A stretch of DNA of 64,000 nt from Cinnamomum chago. Lineage: Eukaryota > Streptophyta > Magnoliopsida > Laurales > Lauraceae. Both the position numbers and the translations under genes were made by a program. Shown one piece after another: positions 22,298-33,970 of this stretch (position 1 is the stretch's first letter; each line of letters begins with the position of its first letter). The notes below the pieces were generated by a model. That model was not told where the DNA came from. It was given only the letters and a program-made list of their open reading frames with translations, and did no database searches. Location of the stretch: NCBI GenBank assembly GCA_038049695.1, contig CP142454.1, forward strand, positions 91,874,001 to 91,938,000. Direction: 5' to 3'.

Positions 22298-22771
22298 CTA
22301 ACCAGAATTCGCACTTACTTTTTTTGCATAAAGCTGGTTGTCCCTCAAAAGCTGCAACGCTGTCCTCAAATGTTCTTCATGCTCCTTCTTACTCTTGGAA
22401 TACACAAGGACATCATCAATGAATACTACCGTAGAGTGATCCAAATAGGGTGCAAAGACTTTGTTCATAAGAGCCATAAAAACTACGGGTGCATTTGTCA
22501 AACCAAAGGGCATCACTAAGAACTCATAGTGCCCATATCTTATTCTAAAGGCTGTTTTCTGAACATCTGAGTCTCTAACTCTCAACTGATGGTATCCTGA
22601 CCTCAAGTCTATCTTGGAAAAATAAGTCGCTCCTTGCAATTGATCGAATAATTCATCTATCCTTGGCAATGGATACTTGTTCTTCACGGTCACATGGTTC
22701 AACTTCCTGTAGTCGATGCACATTCTCAAACTTCCATCATTCTTTTTCACAAACAACACCGTGCTCCCCAA
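22298..22771 (-). pseudogene. reverse transcriptase catalytic part (reverse gypsy copy)
   Basis: It contains [19 protein letters not shown] and the catalytic FIDDVLVYS box, followed by [21 protein letters not shown], so the region deleted in copy A1 near 1834 is present here. The frame is shifted at 22750-22770 relative to the protease side (SVSPWGA) and again at its 3' end. Confidence 0.86.
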
Positions 22772-23524
22772 GGTGAAACACTTGGCCTAATAAAGCCTTT
22801 GCTCAACAAATCCTGCAATTGGAGTTTTAGCTCACCCATTTTTGCTAGAGCCATTCTATATGGTGCAATCGAGATCGGAGCCGTCTCTGGTAGGAGCTCA
22901 ATTGTGAACTCAACTTCTCTGATTGGTGGTAATCCCGGGATTTCTTCTGGAAAAACATCCGGAAATTCACACACAATGGGGATATCCTCCACCCCTTGGG
23001 ACTGTTTATCCTCCGTGATAAACGCAATAAATGCCTGACATCCACTCTGCACTAATCTGTTTGCCTTCAAAATGGAAATAAACCCTGCCTGAGTTTTTCT
23101 CCTGTTCCCCTGAAATATCAATTCTGCCTGTGGCCCTTGGAATCTGGATGTTATCATTTTATTAAAACAATCCATGGTGGCATGATATGCTTCTAACCAA
23201 TCCATGCCTAAAATGACATCAAAATCATGCATGTCCAAAACAATGAGGTTGGCCGGTAAATTCACATCTCCTAACAAAACTGTACAACTAGGGTAATAGG
23301 TCCTACACACAACTTGTTTCCCTACTGGAGTGGTTACTACTAGAATGTAATCCACTACATGGTGCATCAACCATCTTAGCAAAACTAGGAGATAAAAAGG
23401 AATGCGTGAATCCAGGGTCAAACAAAATCTGGGCTTCTACCTCACAAACAAGAAGTTTACCTTCTACCACGTCTCCTGCAGCTTCAGCATCTGCACGGTT
23501 GAGATAATATAAACGTCCATGCAT
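22747..23524 (-). pseudogene. protease and pre-RT spacer (reverse gypsy copy)
   Basis: Two overlapping frames, 23524-23303 and 23421-22747, together cover the protease. The DPG motif reads LFDPGFT, with Phe in place of the usual Ser after Gly, and [15 protein letters not shown] follows. Next is the spacer with [14 protein letters not shown], then the start of RT. A frameshift near 23350 separates the two pieces. The loss of the usual DPGST sequence may already have reduced protease activity. Confidence 0.82.
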
Positions 23525-23617
23525 CTGTAGTCTATTTGGTGCTTGATTCTTCCTTCCTTGGCCATGTTTGTTCTGCTGTAGAGGACAAGCATTCTGATTC
23601 TGTGCTGGTGGCCTAGC

Positions 23618-24736
23618 CTACTGCTGCTGCTGAGGTGGTCTAACCTGATTCTGAACTGGTGCTTGATTATGAGGAGTTGCTTGTCTCTGCTGTTGGTTTT
23701 TGTTCCCTTGATTCTGAAGTAGTGGGCAATCCTTGATTGCATGATTCATAGCCCCACATTTGAAACAGGCACCCATGGCCTTACGACATTCATGAGTTTC
23801 GTGATTCTTGCCACAATGTCCACAACCCTGCCTCACTTGACCTTGTTCTTGCCTCGGTTTCTTATTGTGTTGCTGCTTCTGATTCTGCTGGTGGTAGTGC
23901 TGCTTCCTGTCTTGAACGATCAAATTGTTAATGTCCTCAAACATATATGCCCGTTTGACTGCCTCATCATATGTAACTGGTGGAACTACTCCTATGGCAT
24001 CTCTCATGATGATCGGATTCAACCCTTCCAAAAACTTCGTTATCTTTTTATGTTCCGTGTCAATTAATTTGGTAGCATATCTAGCCAATCTCTCAAACTT
24101 GGTGACATAGTCTAGCACCGTCATGCTGCCTTGCTTGAGCTGCTGAAATTCAATAGCCTTCTGCCTCTTGGCATGAGAGGGAATGTACTTATCCTGGAAC
24201 TGTGTCTTGAATGCTGCCCACGCCTCTTCGTCAGCCAGTACCGCGTATGGATCCTTAACTGTTTGCCACCACTTATCTGCAAGTCCATAGAATAGTGAAG
24301 CTATGAGGTTGACCTTCTATATTCCCGTGCACGTAAAGACATCGAGGATTTTCTCGGTATTAACTAGCCAGTCATCTGCCACTAACGGGTCCTCATTGCC
24401 CGAAAATTCCTTCGGTGCTCTCTTCCTAAACTTCTCAAATAATGCATTAGGGTCAGGACCCCTATTTTGAATAACAATCTGCGGACCCAAAGGAGGTGGT
24501 GCTATGTTCCTGTTCTGAAGAACTTCCAAGAGTTGCCTCTGGACTTGTGCCACTTCGTCATCTTTCTTTGCTAACTGTGCTTGAAATCTTGCTTGGTTTT
24601 CATTATCATGTCTTTGTTGTGCTGTCATAGCTTGCATAAGTTCTTGAAACTGTGCAGCGGTTGGCGTATTAGATGTATTTGACTCATTCTGATTACTGCC
24701 TGAAGCATGATGATTTGGAGCTTTTCTTGGAGGCAT
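23618..24736 (-). pseudogene. gag (reverse gypsy copy)
   Basis: The start is taken at the MPPRKAPNHH Met (24736); the ORF itself opens at 24766. A Q-rich segment with EVLQNR and APPPLGPQIVIQNRG (longer than in copy A2) leads to the capsid core. A TAG near 24317 replaces Gln. The second open piece (24124-23618) holds both intact zinc knuckles, CGHCGKNHETHEC and CFKCGAMNHAIKDC, and ends in the Gln-rich linker at a TAG. Confidence 0.86.
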
Positions 24737-24766
24737 GGTGTTGTAAAACAAGTAGTTAGTACCCAA

Positions 24767-24881
24767 TAAACATGGTACAAGGGTTTCTAAGGTCCTATAC
24801 CAACGAATCTATCGAAGTCACGAATCCTCGCCACGTTCCTAAGACCTTTCTAGTTTCTTTTAAGTGCCTGAAACATGTCCC
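24767..24881 (-). other. untranslated leader of reverse gypsy copy
   Basis: This is non-coding sequence between gag and primer-binding site. The reverse strand contains TACTAAC (24755-24761 at its gag-proximal edge) followed by CTTGTTTTAC. It is a perfect consensus branch point, but without an AG acceptor before the ATG. Confidence 0.55.
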
Positions 24882-24893
24882 GCTCTAATACCA
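24882..24893 (-). other. mutated primer-binding site of reverse gypsy copy
   Basis: The reverse strand reads TGGTATTAGAGC, one change from TGGTATCAGAGC. It lies four bases from the LTR end. The change would weaken pairing to initiator tRNA-Met. Confidence 0.85.
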
Positions 24894-24897
24894 GTCC

Positions 24898-27686
24898 TCT
24901 CGCGATCCCGGAACGGATCTCGGACCCGCGACGGTGTTGATTGCGTTGTTTTCCCACAGGTTCCGGCGGTGAGGATTCCCGAAACACGCGGAATCTGACT
25001 CACATGAACAAGTTTGCGGAAACGTGTAGCAAATCACATCAAGATAAGCATCAATAAATCTTTAAGTGCTATGACAAATAATAACAAGACATAGTATCAA
25101 AAGAAAGGAGTTAACATGGCAATCCCATCAAAATTCAAGTTACGAGACTACACAAAGTAAGTTAAGTTTAGTTACATCCCATAAGAGGCCAACACAGGCC
25201 AATACAATTCTCAAAATAATAAAGAAACCCCATGACAAAATGTAACAAAACTCAAGAACTCGCCCGACGTCTAGTTGACATCGTCGGGCTGCCACTCTCT
25301 AACTGGGGGTGGCTAAAAAGCCTCCTCCTGACACTCCTCCTCAAAGGCAACTTCTCCTGCACCTGGGCACCAACAAGCAAGGATCAAACACAACGGTTTG
25401 GCAGGTAATCAATTTAGGTGCAAGCATGAAACAATAACGTTTTAAGAAAACATATAAACAAATCCCTGATTTGAAATACTGCAATGACTGAGATACATTT
25501 TCGAGAATACATAACAAAGCTGAGATACTAAATCAAACTAGCATGAGTACATATAATATCATGAATAGTTACAATCCACAAAGAGCCCATCCTTTCTCTA
25601 TCATTTATAATGAAAAGAGCAAGCACGCACGACAAGCACGATTTACTTAATATAATCACGACACGATTCCCACATATACGGGGATTCCGGCCGCGGAACC
25701 GGACACGCACGATGTGTAATAAATACACGACTAGTCTGCAGACAGTCCACATGTTTAAGGACCCCCAGACAGTGGATCAAACTGAAAGGGCAGTCCAAGC
25801 TCAGTGGTGTTCACTTAGATTCATGAATGCACAAAACACGCGAAACACAGTCTAAACATATCGAGGTAAAAAGGGGAAATCACTTATCAAAACAAGACGA
25901 GGCACGACTAGCAAAGATGCATAATTATATGCATAACACACTTAAGAAGTGATCCTCATTTGATTCTTGAAACAAACCTTCAAAACGAGCTTATACTTGA
26001 AATCCCAAAATGGGTACACGATGGTACTTATCGTACCAAGACGAAAATTCAAATACGAAGTCTGTCAAGCATGTGTTAAGGCCATTAATTGACCTTTGTG
26101 TAATTGGGACCCCAAATGTCTGAATGTACAAGAATTGGTGTCCCCGAAGTTGAGTTGCATTTCGAAGTTCCATTTACACAATGTCAAGTCAAAATCCTTA
26201 ACATAGTCTAGTTCTTCAACCTACAAGGAAATACATAAATGGAACAATTCTTCTCCCGGAATCTGGCAGGTTCGCTCGAGCGGAATTGACACTTTGCTCG
26301 AGCGAGGCAGTTTGCTCGAGCACACCATAAGGTCGCTCGGGCGGACAACTCTCTGTCTTGCTCCAGACTAGGCAGTGGGCAGTTCGTTCGAGCGGACCAT
26401 AAGGTCGCTCGAGCGGACGGTTCTCTGTCTTCGCTCGGACCAAGAAGTGGATTGGTCGCTCGAGCGGACCCAATGGTCGCTTGAGCAAACAAGCTTCTGC
26501 CTGTGCTCGCTGAGTGCAGAAAAACCATATCTCTTGTACAACTTCCTATACATTTCTCTCCTTCTTCTCATCTTTAAGCCACATACAATCCCTTGAGCCT
26601 TCATGCTCACCAAGGGTTCATTTTCACAATTTCAAACATTCAATCCAATGAAAAACAAGATCATGAAGTTTATAAATAAGTTTATATGCACAATTTCTAG
26701 AACAACAATGAAATCTAAAATACACATGCAACATTAAGCCTATAGACTTTACTTACCTTTGCCCAAATGCTAAACAATCCTCTTCAAACACTCTTACTCA
26801 AGAGCTAAGCCAACACTACAAGAATCCCAAGGAAAACCATTCAAAACTCAACAAAAAAATGAAAACAAAGAACCCATTTTCACAAAGGGGTTTGCAAACA
26901 TGAAAAACAAGATCTTTAAGAACCAAAAAGACTTCATGAAAAATATGGGTTGAAGCTCTTACCTAGAAGTGGCCAAACAAGCAAGAAATTTGTACCAATA
27001 GAAAGCTTGCAAGGAGAGGAAGAAGATGATGGTCTTGGAATTCTATTTGGAGATCTCTAACTAGAGCATGCAAGAGGAATGAAGTGGAAGGGAAAAAGGG
27101 ATTTTTAGCCCTAGCTTAAGAAAGTTGCTGGAATTGGGGAAAGTGAATGAAAGGAGTGGAAGAGAAGGAGTGTTGACTTAAACACAAGTGGATGGGGCCC
27201 AAGGAACTTGAACCTTGTATTGACAAAAACGTGATCATGCGGGCCTCGAATGAACTCGACGAAGAAGGATAAAACGATCCTCGAAATATCTAGTTTCCAA
27301 AAAGTAGATTTTTGACATGGTTTTGAGATCTCAAAAATTGTGTCCAGATTTGTGTGTAAAAGACAACTTTACCCTTCTGGGCCAGAGCTTGGGTTTTTGG
27401 GCTTCAAACATGAATGGACTTAAGACAAAAGTTGTAACACATAGTAAAATCATTCAAATGAAATCAAAATCACAATTACACGGAAACCGATACGATCCTC
27501 CCAAGCTTACACGTGCACTCAGGTCTTCCTGAGTGTGTCTAGCTAATACTAAACGTTCTCAAAATTCCCAAAGCTATGTCCAAGACTAAAACTAATTACT
27601 TCTAACCCAACTACAACAAAACCTACTTAGGACTAAACACACACTAATCGTACACTAATCGAATTGGTGTGGGTTGGGGTCTAACA
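24898..27686 (-). mobile_element. 5' LTR, family A, of reverse gypsy copy (2,789 bp)
   Basis: The reverse strand starts TGTTAGACCCCAACCC at 27686 and ends near ATCGCGAGA at 24898 (the terminal CA is mutated). It is more diverged from the other A LTRs than 4144 and 16851 are from each other. It keeps the splice-donor match AG|GTAAGAG (GT at 26961-26962, 724 nt in) and a palindrome cluster (26273-26466). The bases beyond 27686 are unrelated non-LTR sequence, so this is the outer edge of the element. Confidence 0.9.
26273..26466. repeat. palindrome cluster, CGCTCGAGCG type (reverse gypsy LTR)
   Basis: Perfect CGCTCGAGCG occurs at 26273, 26406 and 26457. There are several one-mismatch units (TGCTCGAGCG near 26295, CGTTCGAGCG near 26384, CGCTCGGGCG near 26334). 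Confidence 0.85.
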
Positions 27687-29023
27687 CAAATAACAAGAAA
27701 AAGACTAGTAAATCAAAAGAGGTTGTCACCCTAGTAGATTTGTTAACACAAGAGCCTCGAGTTCCATTTACTCTCAAGGACTTCTTGCCACTTGATCTCT
27801 TTTTGTCTTTAGAAAATCAAAAGTAGAGAGATGAATTAAGTGAGTTAAAAGATGATATACTCTCATGTAACTGTCTCTCACTGGTAGAGTTGAAAAAAGA
27901 GCTGGATCAAGGTGATGGTAATTATGGCCTTAGATGGGGATATAGAGATGGCGTGATTTCTTCCGAAAGTTCAGATGAATTAAGTCAAGATTCAACCAGA
28001 CGACATATTTTTACTAAAGGAAACCATGATGAGGTATACTTTATCCCCGACCTCACATCGATAGAGAATGATAGTGACCCTTCAGAACCCTCGAGTTTGT
28101 CAGCCGACCCAAATGATAACAATGAATTGCTTGATGATTGAAGACATAGTGAAAATTGTCATTTATACTGTATCCATATGGAATTTGACTCCAGAATGGC
28201 AAATAAAAGATCTTCCTACAATTATCATGGGGGAAGTAGCCGATGAAAATCCTGATATTGATAGGATTGACGAAGTGGACAAGTCCTCAGATGTATGTGA
28301 TGATTCTCTCGCACTTGATGGATATGAGGCTGATGGTTCAGATTCAGACTCTGATGTGTGGATCTTTTACTCATCCAATAGAGAAAACATAAGATCATAC
28401 GAATATGTGTCAGAGGAAGATGAAATCTGGGCTCATGATGATGTGGCTAGAAGAGAAATCAAAGCAAAAAGGATCATTCATGCAATGAGCCACATGCCTA
28501 GACCAGTTGGGCCCCTCAATCCTCTAGACCCAATTCCATGGTGTTTTCCAGGAGGACCCAGGACCCCCCAAGAAATTGAAGCCTTAACATGGGATAATGA
28601 TAACCCATGGGATGCGGATGCGGATGTCGAAGGATTATATTGGCCGTGTAATATGGTTGGGATCGACCATGAAATTTATGATGAAGACAAAGCAGAGAGT
28701 TCATCAACATCCAATTTGACATCCTCTGAATCTTCGGAAACTGCAACATCAGATAGCGAAGAGATTTCCTTATGTCTTCCTGAGGTATAGGAGGTAGGCA
28801 AAGGGACTCGCTCTGGGCTAGATTACCATAAAAATTATGATGCAAATGTTAACCAAGACAAGGCTACAAAACCTATGGAAAGAAATGTCAAGAATGGTGG
28901 TTTGCCTAGTCTTCAGGAGCCCTTTAGATTTGATTTGCTTGAACATCTAGCACGCATCCCTGCACGTATAAGCATGCATGACATGTTGAGACTGTCTCCA
29001 GACATTCGAAAAGTTGCTGCAGC
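27687..29023 (+). pseudogene. decayed retroelement polyprotein remnant (possibly Tat/Ogre-like)
   Basis: The open pieces 27890-28141 and about 28227-28790 encode very acidic, Ser/Asp-rich protein. They are in different frames, so a frameshift or intron lies between. A third piece from 28875 has FDLLEHLARIPARISMHDML, which resembles the stretch found upstream of protease in Tat/Ogre-type gypsy polyproteins. Upstream, in-frame text such as VTLVDLLTQEPRVPF also looks coding with a stop near 27823. No catalytic motif is visible, so the assignment rests on general resemblance and could be wrong. The end at 29023 is where a CACTA-like terminus begins. Confidence 0.4.
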
Positions 29024-29089
29024 CACTACAACAAGTTGCACCTTTAGGGACGTTTTTTGACGACGTTTTTTTGAAAACTATGGAGACAG
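29024..29089 (+). mobile_element. CACTA-type terminus and subterminal repeat
   Basis: CACTACAACAAGTTGCACCT is followed by GGGACGTTTTTTGACGACG, which looks like the terminal inverted repeat and T-rich subterminal repeats of plant CACTA (En/Spm) elements. It faces the CACTA transposase genes 12 kb downstream. After about 66 bp it runs into an LTR fragment. No matching opposite end (TGTAGTG) was found in the window, so the extent of the element is unknown. Confidence 0.6.
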
Positions 29090-30792
29090 TCTGGTGCAGA
29101 AATTTCTGGTGCAGAAATTTCAGTTTGAGTCCAGTGGGTTTTGAGATTTATTTTTTTTGTGGACCTTGGCTACCCTCCTTGGACTCACTTGACCATATGT
29201 GAGAGCGTCTTGAGCCGATGCTCTTCACAGTTGGTTCGGAATGCATCGAAGTTCAATCTATTCAATCTCGAACGGGATGGAACGACACGATATCCTCTTC
29301 ATACCTAAATGCAAAGTCTATTTCCTTGGGTATCGCGAACTCTATTCCTTTCGGTGACTGAGTAGGTTGCTCGATGGTTCCGGGTTGACTTCATACTTAG
29401 GATGGACCGTTTATAGTCTTGATTTTTCTATCATAGCATCTAGTACTATCCATAAGCTCATGTTAAGTTTTGAAAATCGTAGAAGTGGATAAGGAGCCCG
29501 GAATGTCTTCAAACTCAAGGAGTACCAAGTCATTCCCATCATAGACATACGGGACCCCTATTCACTCAAATAGATCTTAAAAATCATTATCTTTCCCGAA
29601 TTGGTATAGTTCATTTTATTTCTTCTTTTCCAAGATTTACTGTACATGATCTGTTTTCCCAAAAGCTTGATGGTTACACTAGTAACATGGACTTGTCCCG
29701 AAGAGTATTGCCCGATATGAAATGGAAGTTATACATTTGAATATTCTTGCCCGTTCATTGATTTACTTGCACTTTATTTACTTGCATATGTCTCGATGTA
29801 TTATTTATCCTATGAGTCGGCATCACTAAGCTTGGATACCTTGTCGGTTTGATCCACCGACTTGGAAATCCCTCTCCCGTCCCGCCAGCTGCAGTTTGGA
29901 TCCCGATACCCGGTCATTACCGTGGTCCCGTCCCGATACCCGGTTCGCTACCGTGGTCCCGTTCCCGTATATTTATATTGTATATATGATTTGCGTTGTT
30001 TCTCCTCACCTTGTGTGACTGAGAACAACATCCTGTGATACTGTTGTCACTTTAGTGACAGAGGACTTAGCTTTATGTGATTGCCACCTTGTTATTCCCG
30101 ATTCCCTTGGTTACCTCATATGTTTTATCTTGTTTACATGTTTCTAGCAAATGATTTATCTATTTTATGAGAGTTCTTGCTTTAACAGATTTCCTTGCTT
30201 TTCGAGATATTTCATCTATTTTATGTTGTTGTATCTTCCCACTCTCTTGCCAGACCGTCGTGTCTGATCCTTTGCTTTGGTACTCAGGTCCCGTTGCCGG
30301 TTTCCTTGAGGAGGAGCCGGAGGAGGCGGTAGGTGAGCTGCAGCCTCTAGTTGAGTGGCGTGCTGACGATGTCATGTAGACATCGGGTTGCCAAGAGGCG
30401 TAACATTTTGGGGAGGACTTGTTAACTATTCTTTGGGTTATTATTTTGTAATATTGGCCTTTGTTGGCCTCTAATTTTGGGGAATGTAACTAAATGATAT
30501 TTGTCTAACTTTAACAACCTTTGGGAAACATGCTATAGATCATTGCTCTTTCTGATACAGTTTTGACATTTGATATTAATGCTTGCATGACTAGAGATAC
30601 TCTGACTATTTGATTTGCTACATGCTTCCGCACTAAAAAGAAATATTCATGCAAGGTTGTGAAATCGTCACCGCGGACACCTGTGGGAAATTAAATAAAT
30701 TGTATATTGTGGATGTAAGTAATCATCTTGATTAATCATTGCACACTAATGTCCCAATCCCGGATTGGGATTCCCGGTCCGGGGTCGCGACA
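29090..30792 (+). mobile_element. LTR, family B, 5' truncated (about 1.7 kb)
   Basis: From TCTGGTGCAGAAATTTC onward the sequence follows the B LTRs to the terminal CGGGGTCGCGACA at 30792 (compare 14590 onward, and the reverse of 10600-10660). The first ~1.4 kb of LTR, including donor and most of the palindrome cluster, is missing. A 17-bp unit TCTGGTGCAGAAATTTC is tandemly doubled at the left edge, where palindromes would be expected. The conserved inverted repeat is at about 30364-30386. Confidence 0.85.
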
Positions 30793-31369
30793 GATATAAA
30801 TAGGATTCTTTAGGTGAAGTAGCTTTGAACATACTATGGAGACTTTGATTTAGAGGAAGGTCTGATAGCCTACTGTAGCAGCATGCATCACCCATTGGTT
30901 CACAACAGCTCATCTCATTCTCAATCCAGTTGAGAAATTTGTATTTTAGTTTCATTTGATTAATATAATGACATGACCCATGATCTTAGAAGATCTAAAG
31001 ATGATTATTGTAATGAAATCTTGTCCAGAGAAGCCCATTTCATACCACCTCATAAGAATGACACTTGTCTATTTGTTTGTTTGTTTGTTTATAGCTCATC
31101 TGTAAGCTAAGATGTCATTTGCAACTTTTAATCCTATTGGTTTTGAGAGTAAACAGTTGGCATTCTTTTGCAGTCTCCTGTGAGTTTTCCTTCCAGGCTT
31201 CTATACTATCTGTTAGTTAACGGAACAGAGACTGGGATTGCGGGTATTTCTTTATATTGTATTTTATTTCCAAGCCCCCCTATTACAAGGTCAGCTGCAC
31301 ATGTGCACTTGAAAATGGCCATTTTGTCCTTTTTTCTATGATAACTTTCAACCATCAAAATTTTATTTG
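30793..31369. other. non-repetitive flank, no gene assigned
   Basis: AT-rich sequence lies between the LTR fragment and the kinesin-like exon. It contains TTTGTTTGTTTGTTTG near 31070. On the reverse strand 30955-30793 is open (MKLKYKFLNW) but no family is recognised. By position it may be intron of the kinesin-like fragment. Confidence 0.5.
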
Positions 31370-31435
31370 GTGTGTCAAGCCCAAGCCAATGCATTTGAAA
31401 GGAGAACCAGAACCCCTGGACTTTGATGGATTCTT
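31370..31435 (-). pseudogene. kinesin-12-like exon, part beyond the copia insertion
   Basis: On the reverse strand, reading from 31435, the frame continues KNPSKSRGSGSPFKCIGLGL. This is the direct continuation of the exon that stops at the other side of the copia element (40057). The TTCTT duplication (31431-31435) is the last base block before the element. The text resembles the segment preceding the Gln-Met-Asn-Ser-Glu-Lys block in plant kinesin-12 (POK-type) proteins. No clear splice donor is visible and a stop follows soon, so the gene copy is defective. Confidence 0.5.
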
Positions 31436-33092
31436 TGAAAGACCAAGACCGAACCCTAGAGGGGGGGGGGGGTGAATAGGGTGAGCTCTAAAAACCTTGA
31501 CCAATTTGAATTCTTTTAACTTCTAAGTCAATTAAGTTTTGATGAAGATTAATTGTTTTGTGATAGATAGAAATCTCTAAGATAAGCATACACAAAGAAT
31601 CACCAACTACAATCTTCAATCAACCAAAAGTGAATCATTCATGAAAAGAAAACAAGAGATCAATCACCATGACAAGCACATTTATAGTGGTTCGGCAAAA
31701 ATGCCTACATCCACTCCCGGTACACCTACCGGATTTCACTAACTCAATTAAGGTTTAGGATCACCTCAAACTTTACAATTCATCACTATGCTTTTCAAGG
31801 CTAAGCATAAACCTTTACAACATATGCTTTTCAAGGCTAAGCATAAACCTCAACAACTAGAAATTTTCTCTCTTAAGAAATATGCCTATGAATGCATGGA
31901 TTAAGAGAACTATATAAGTGCAAAAGAGTGCCTCTAAATAGGCTAAGTAGAAAATGAAATCTCAAGTTCTAGCAACATGCATATGAATGACAAAGTCTAT
32001 AAATAATGCATTTACTAGAAATTACCCTTCCTCTTTTTGAAAAGATGAAACTTTGAATGATGCAAAGATGATAATAATATGTTTGAGAAAGAGTTGTTTG
32101 CCTAACACATGAATTTAACAAAGTGAACTAACAAGTTTTCAAAGAAGATAAACTAAAGCTTAACAAGTTGGTTTTTGAAACAAGAAAACAAATTCATGTG
32201 AAACATAAACTATATGTTGTATTCATAAAGCTTATGAGATTTGTAAAGTTCTAAGCATGTTATGAAGGACAACATTTCAATAGAAAAGCATCTAATTAAT
32301 CATGCATTGAAGAGAAACAAAGATAGTGAAACAAAACATGATTTTAAAGAACTTAGGATTAAAGAAAGCATACCCATTAGAAGATCAAAGGTTGAATCAA
32401 TGGAATGGCTTCATAATCCCTTCAAAGATGCTCTAGAAAAGTTGCAAGTCCTTGGCCTCAAAAGTCCTTGAAAGTTCAGCAACTTTTTCGAAACAAAAAG
32501 CTACTTTTTATAAAGAAAAAGTTCCCAATGGATAGTGCCCGGTTGACCTGGTACAGGGTCGGGTCGACCGGGTACACACAACGGCTAGAAATCTGACCGT
32601 TGTGCTTAAAAAAGCCTGTCGACCTGCAGTGTACCCGGTCGACCGGGTCCGGCCACAAAGGCAGGTCAACCTGGAGCATGCCCAGAGTTCCTGATTTTTT
32701 AGAAACTTGCAATATTGATGGCATTTTTCCAGGGAACTTTGAGGCACATTTCTCAAGCATGGAATTCATGACTGAAAAAGGATGAAAACTGAATTTCTAA
32801 ATTCATGCAAACTCCAAATAAAAATAATGATTTAAAGAAGGAAACTTTGGAAAGCTTGAAAGATCTTTGAACTTAAAGGATAAAACACTTTGAGGCTAGA
32901 AAATCCGAAATCAAAACTCCATGATCTTAAGATACAAAACTGATTTGAAAACCATGCATATCAAGAGATAAAAACAAAGATTAAGAGAAATATGCATGAA
33001 GATCCTATGAATAAGAACATGAATGAATGAGAGGACAAGCTTATGAAAATGAATGCATCCTATCAAATTGAAACAAAACAAAAACTCTAACA
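31436..33092 (-). mobile_element. 3' LTR of copia element
   Basis: The reverse strand runs from TGTTAGAG (33092) to GGTCTTTCA (31436). It is 1,657 bp and nearly identical to the 5' LTR apart from small indels and substitutions. It includes a run of ten or more G on the plus strand at about 31461-31472, where the other LTR has a shorter, different run. The palindrome ACCCGGTCGACCGGGT is at 32633-32648, with related imperfect units near 32541 and 32561. Confidence 0.92.
32541..32648. repeat. CGGTCGACCG-type palindrome cluster in copia 3' LTR
   Basis: One perfect 16-bp palindrome, ACCCGGTCGACCGGGT, is at 32633-32648 (core CGGTCGACCG at 32636). GGGTCGACCGGGT is near 32561, and weaker units GGTTGACCTGG (32541) and TGTCGACCTG (about 32618). 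The copy in the other LTR (39511-39620) has GGGTCGACCGGGT and CGGTCGACTG. Confidence 0.85.
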
Positions 33093-33527
33093 ATCTCCCC
33101 CTTTGCAATTTGATGGAAACTTTAGAAGCTTGAACTCTCTCTCAATCTCCTTTGAACTTGAACCGCAACTTCTTTAGATATTTAAGGAGCTTTGGATATT
33201 TAAGAAGCTTTGGATATTCGGGAGCATTTGGATATTTTGGAGCTTTGGATTTTACTTGCGAGAGCGACGACCTTAGACAACCAACCTAGAAGCTACACAC
33301 ATAACACTCTAGGCAAAGCTACTCCCCCTCAACATTAGCAACCCTTGAATCTTCTCCCCCTCAATTGGTGAACACCTTGAGGAACACTAGATGTATCTCT
33401 CCCCTTTTGACATCTAATTGCAAAGGAGCCTGCCCATCAAAGATAAAACATACAACCTTGTTAGTAGCACCTGTTTATAAGAGATATAAAAATAAAATGT
33501 GGTAACAGGTGATTAGCCAACAAGAAT
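33093..33527 (-). other. 3' untranslated spacer of copia with repeated polypurine tracts
   Basis: Between RNase H and the 3' LTR the reverse strand has several GGGGGAG-like tracts: AAAGGGGGAGAT directly at the LTR (33093-33104), and further ones near 33318, 33352 and 33395. Multiple polypurine tracts are a known trait of Sireviruses. On the plus strand they appear as CTCCCCCT blocks. Confidence 0.75.
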
Positions 33528-33821
33528 TTAGAATTCAGGGCAAGGGCCAATGCCCAATTGATGTCTCAATTTTATGAAACGATCATTTCCAAGGGGTTTA
33601 GTAAATAGGTCAGCCAATTGGGTATCTGTAGGAACAAACATTAACTCAATAGTGCCTTGGTCAGCATGATCACGCAAGAAATGATAGCGAATGTCAATGT
33701 GCTTAGTGCGAGAGTGCTGAACAGGATTTTTAGAAATACTAATGGCACTAGAGTTGTCACACATGATAGGCATGCATTGTTGTGGAACATTATAATCTAA
33801 CAAAGTTTGTTTCATCCACAA
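33528..33821 (-). pseudogene. copia RNase H, C-terminal part
   Basis: The frame has MWMKQTLLDY, CDNSSAISISKNPVQHSRTKHIDIRYHF and QLADLFTKPL, the standard end of copia RNase H. Just upstream (33822-33970) the reverse strand shows SDADWAGSIDDRKSTSG-type sequence. There the segment between WHSKK and AEYIAAG is shortened by roughly 25-30 nt, shifting the frame. A TAA near 33968 separates it from RT. Confidence 0.86.
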
Positions 33822-33970
33822 CAGTAGGGCACAACAGCTACCTGCAGCAATATATTCAGCTTCTTGCTATGCCAGGCTACTAAGCAGTTTCCTAAGAAAT
33901 AGCAGCTGCCACTAGTGCTTTTCCTATCGTCTATTGATCCTGCCCAATCTGCATCACTATAACCAATTAA

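Larger units (their letters stand above)
20061..27686 (-). mobile_element. Tekay/Del-type gypsy element on reverse strand, 3' LTR missing
   Basis: On the reverse strand the order is LTR (27686 to 24898), mutated primer-binding site, gag, protease, RT, RNase H, integrase with chromodomain, and then the internal 3' end, which stops a few bases before the polypurine tract. In its place is the end of an oppositely oriented LTR at 20060. It is the same family as copies A1 and A2. Together with the forward copy it forms a large inverted repeat. Coding is broken by several frameshifts and stops, but integrase is open throughout. Confidence 0.92.

Noticed and set aside
31461..31473. G-run as a G-quadruplex or telomere-like feature
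   Set aside because: It is a single homopolymer run near the copia LTR edge that differs between the two LTRs; likely polymerase slippage.
33093..33527. env-like ORF expected in some Sireviruses
   Set aside because: Only about 435 nt lie between RNase H and the LTR, filled with polypurine tracts and stops; no such ORF.
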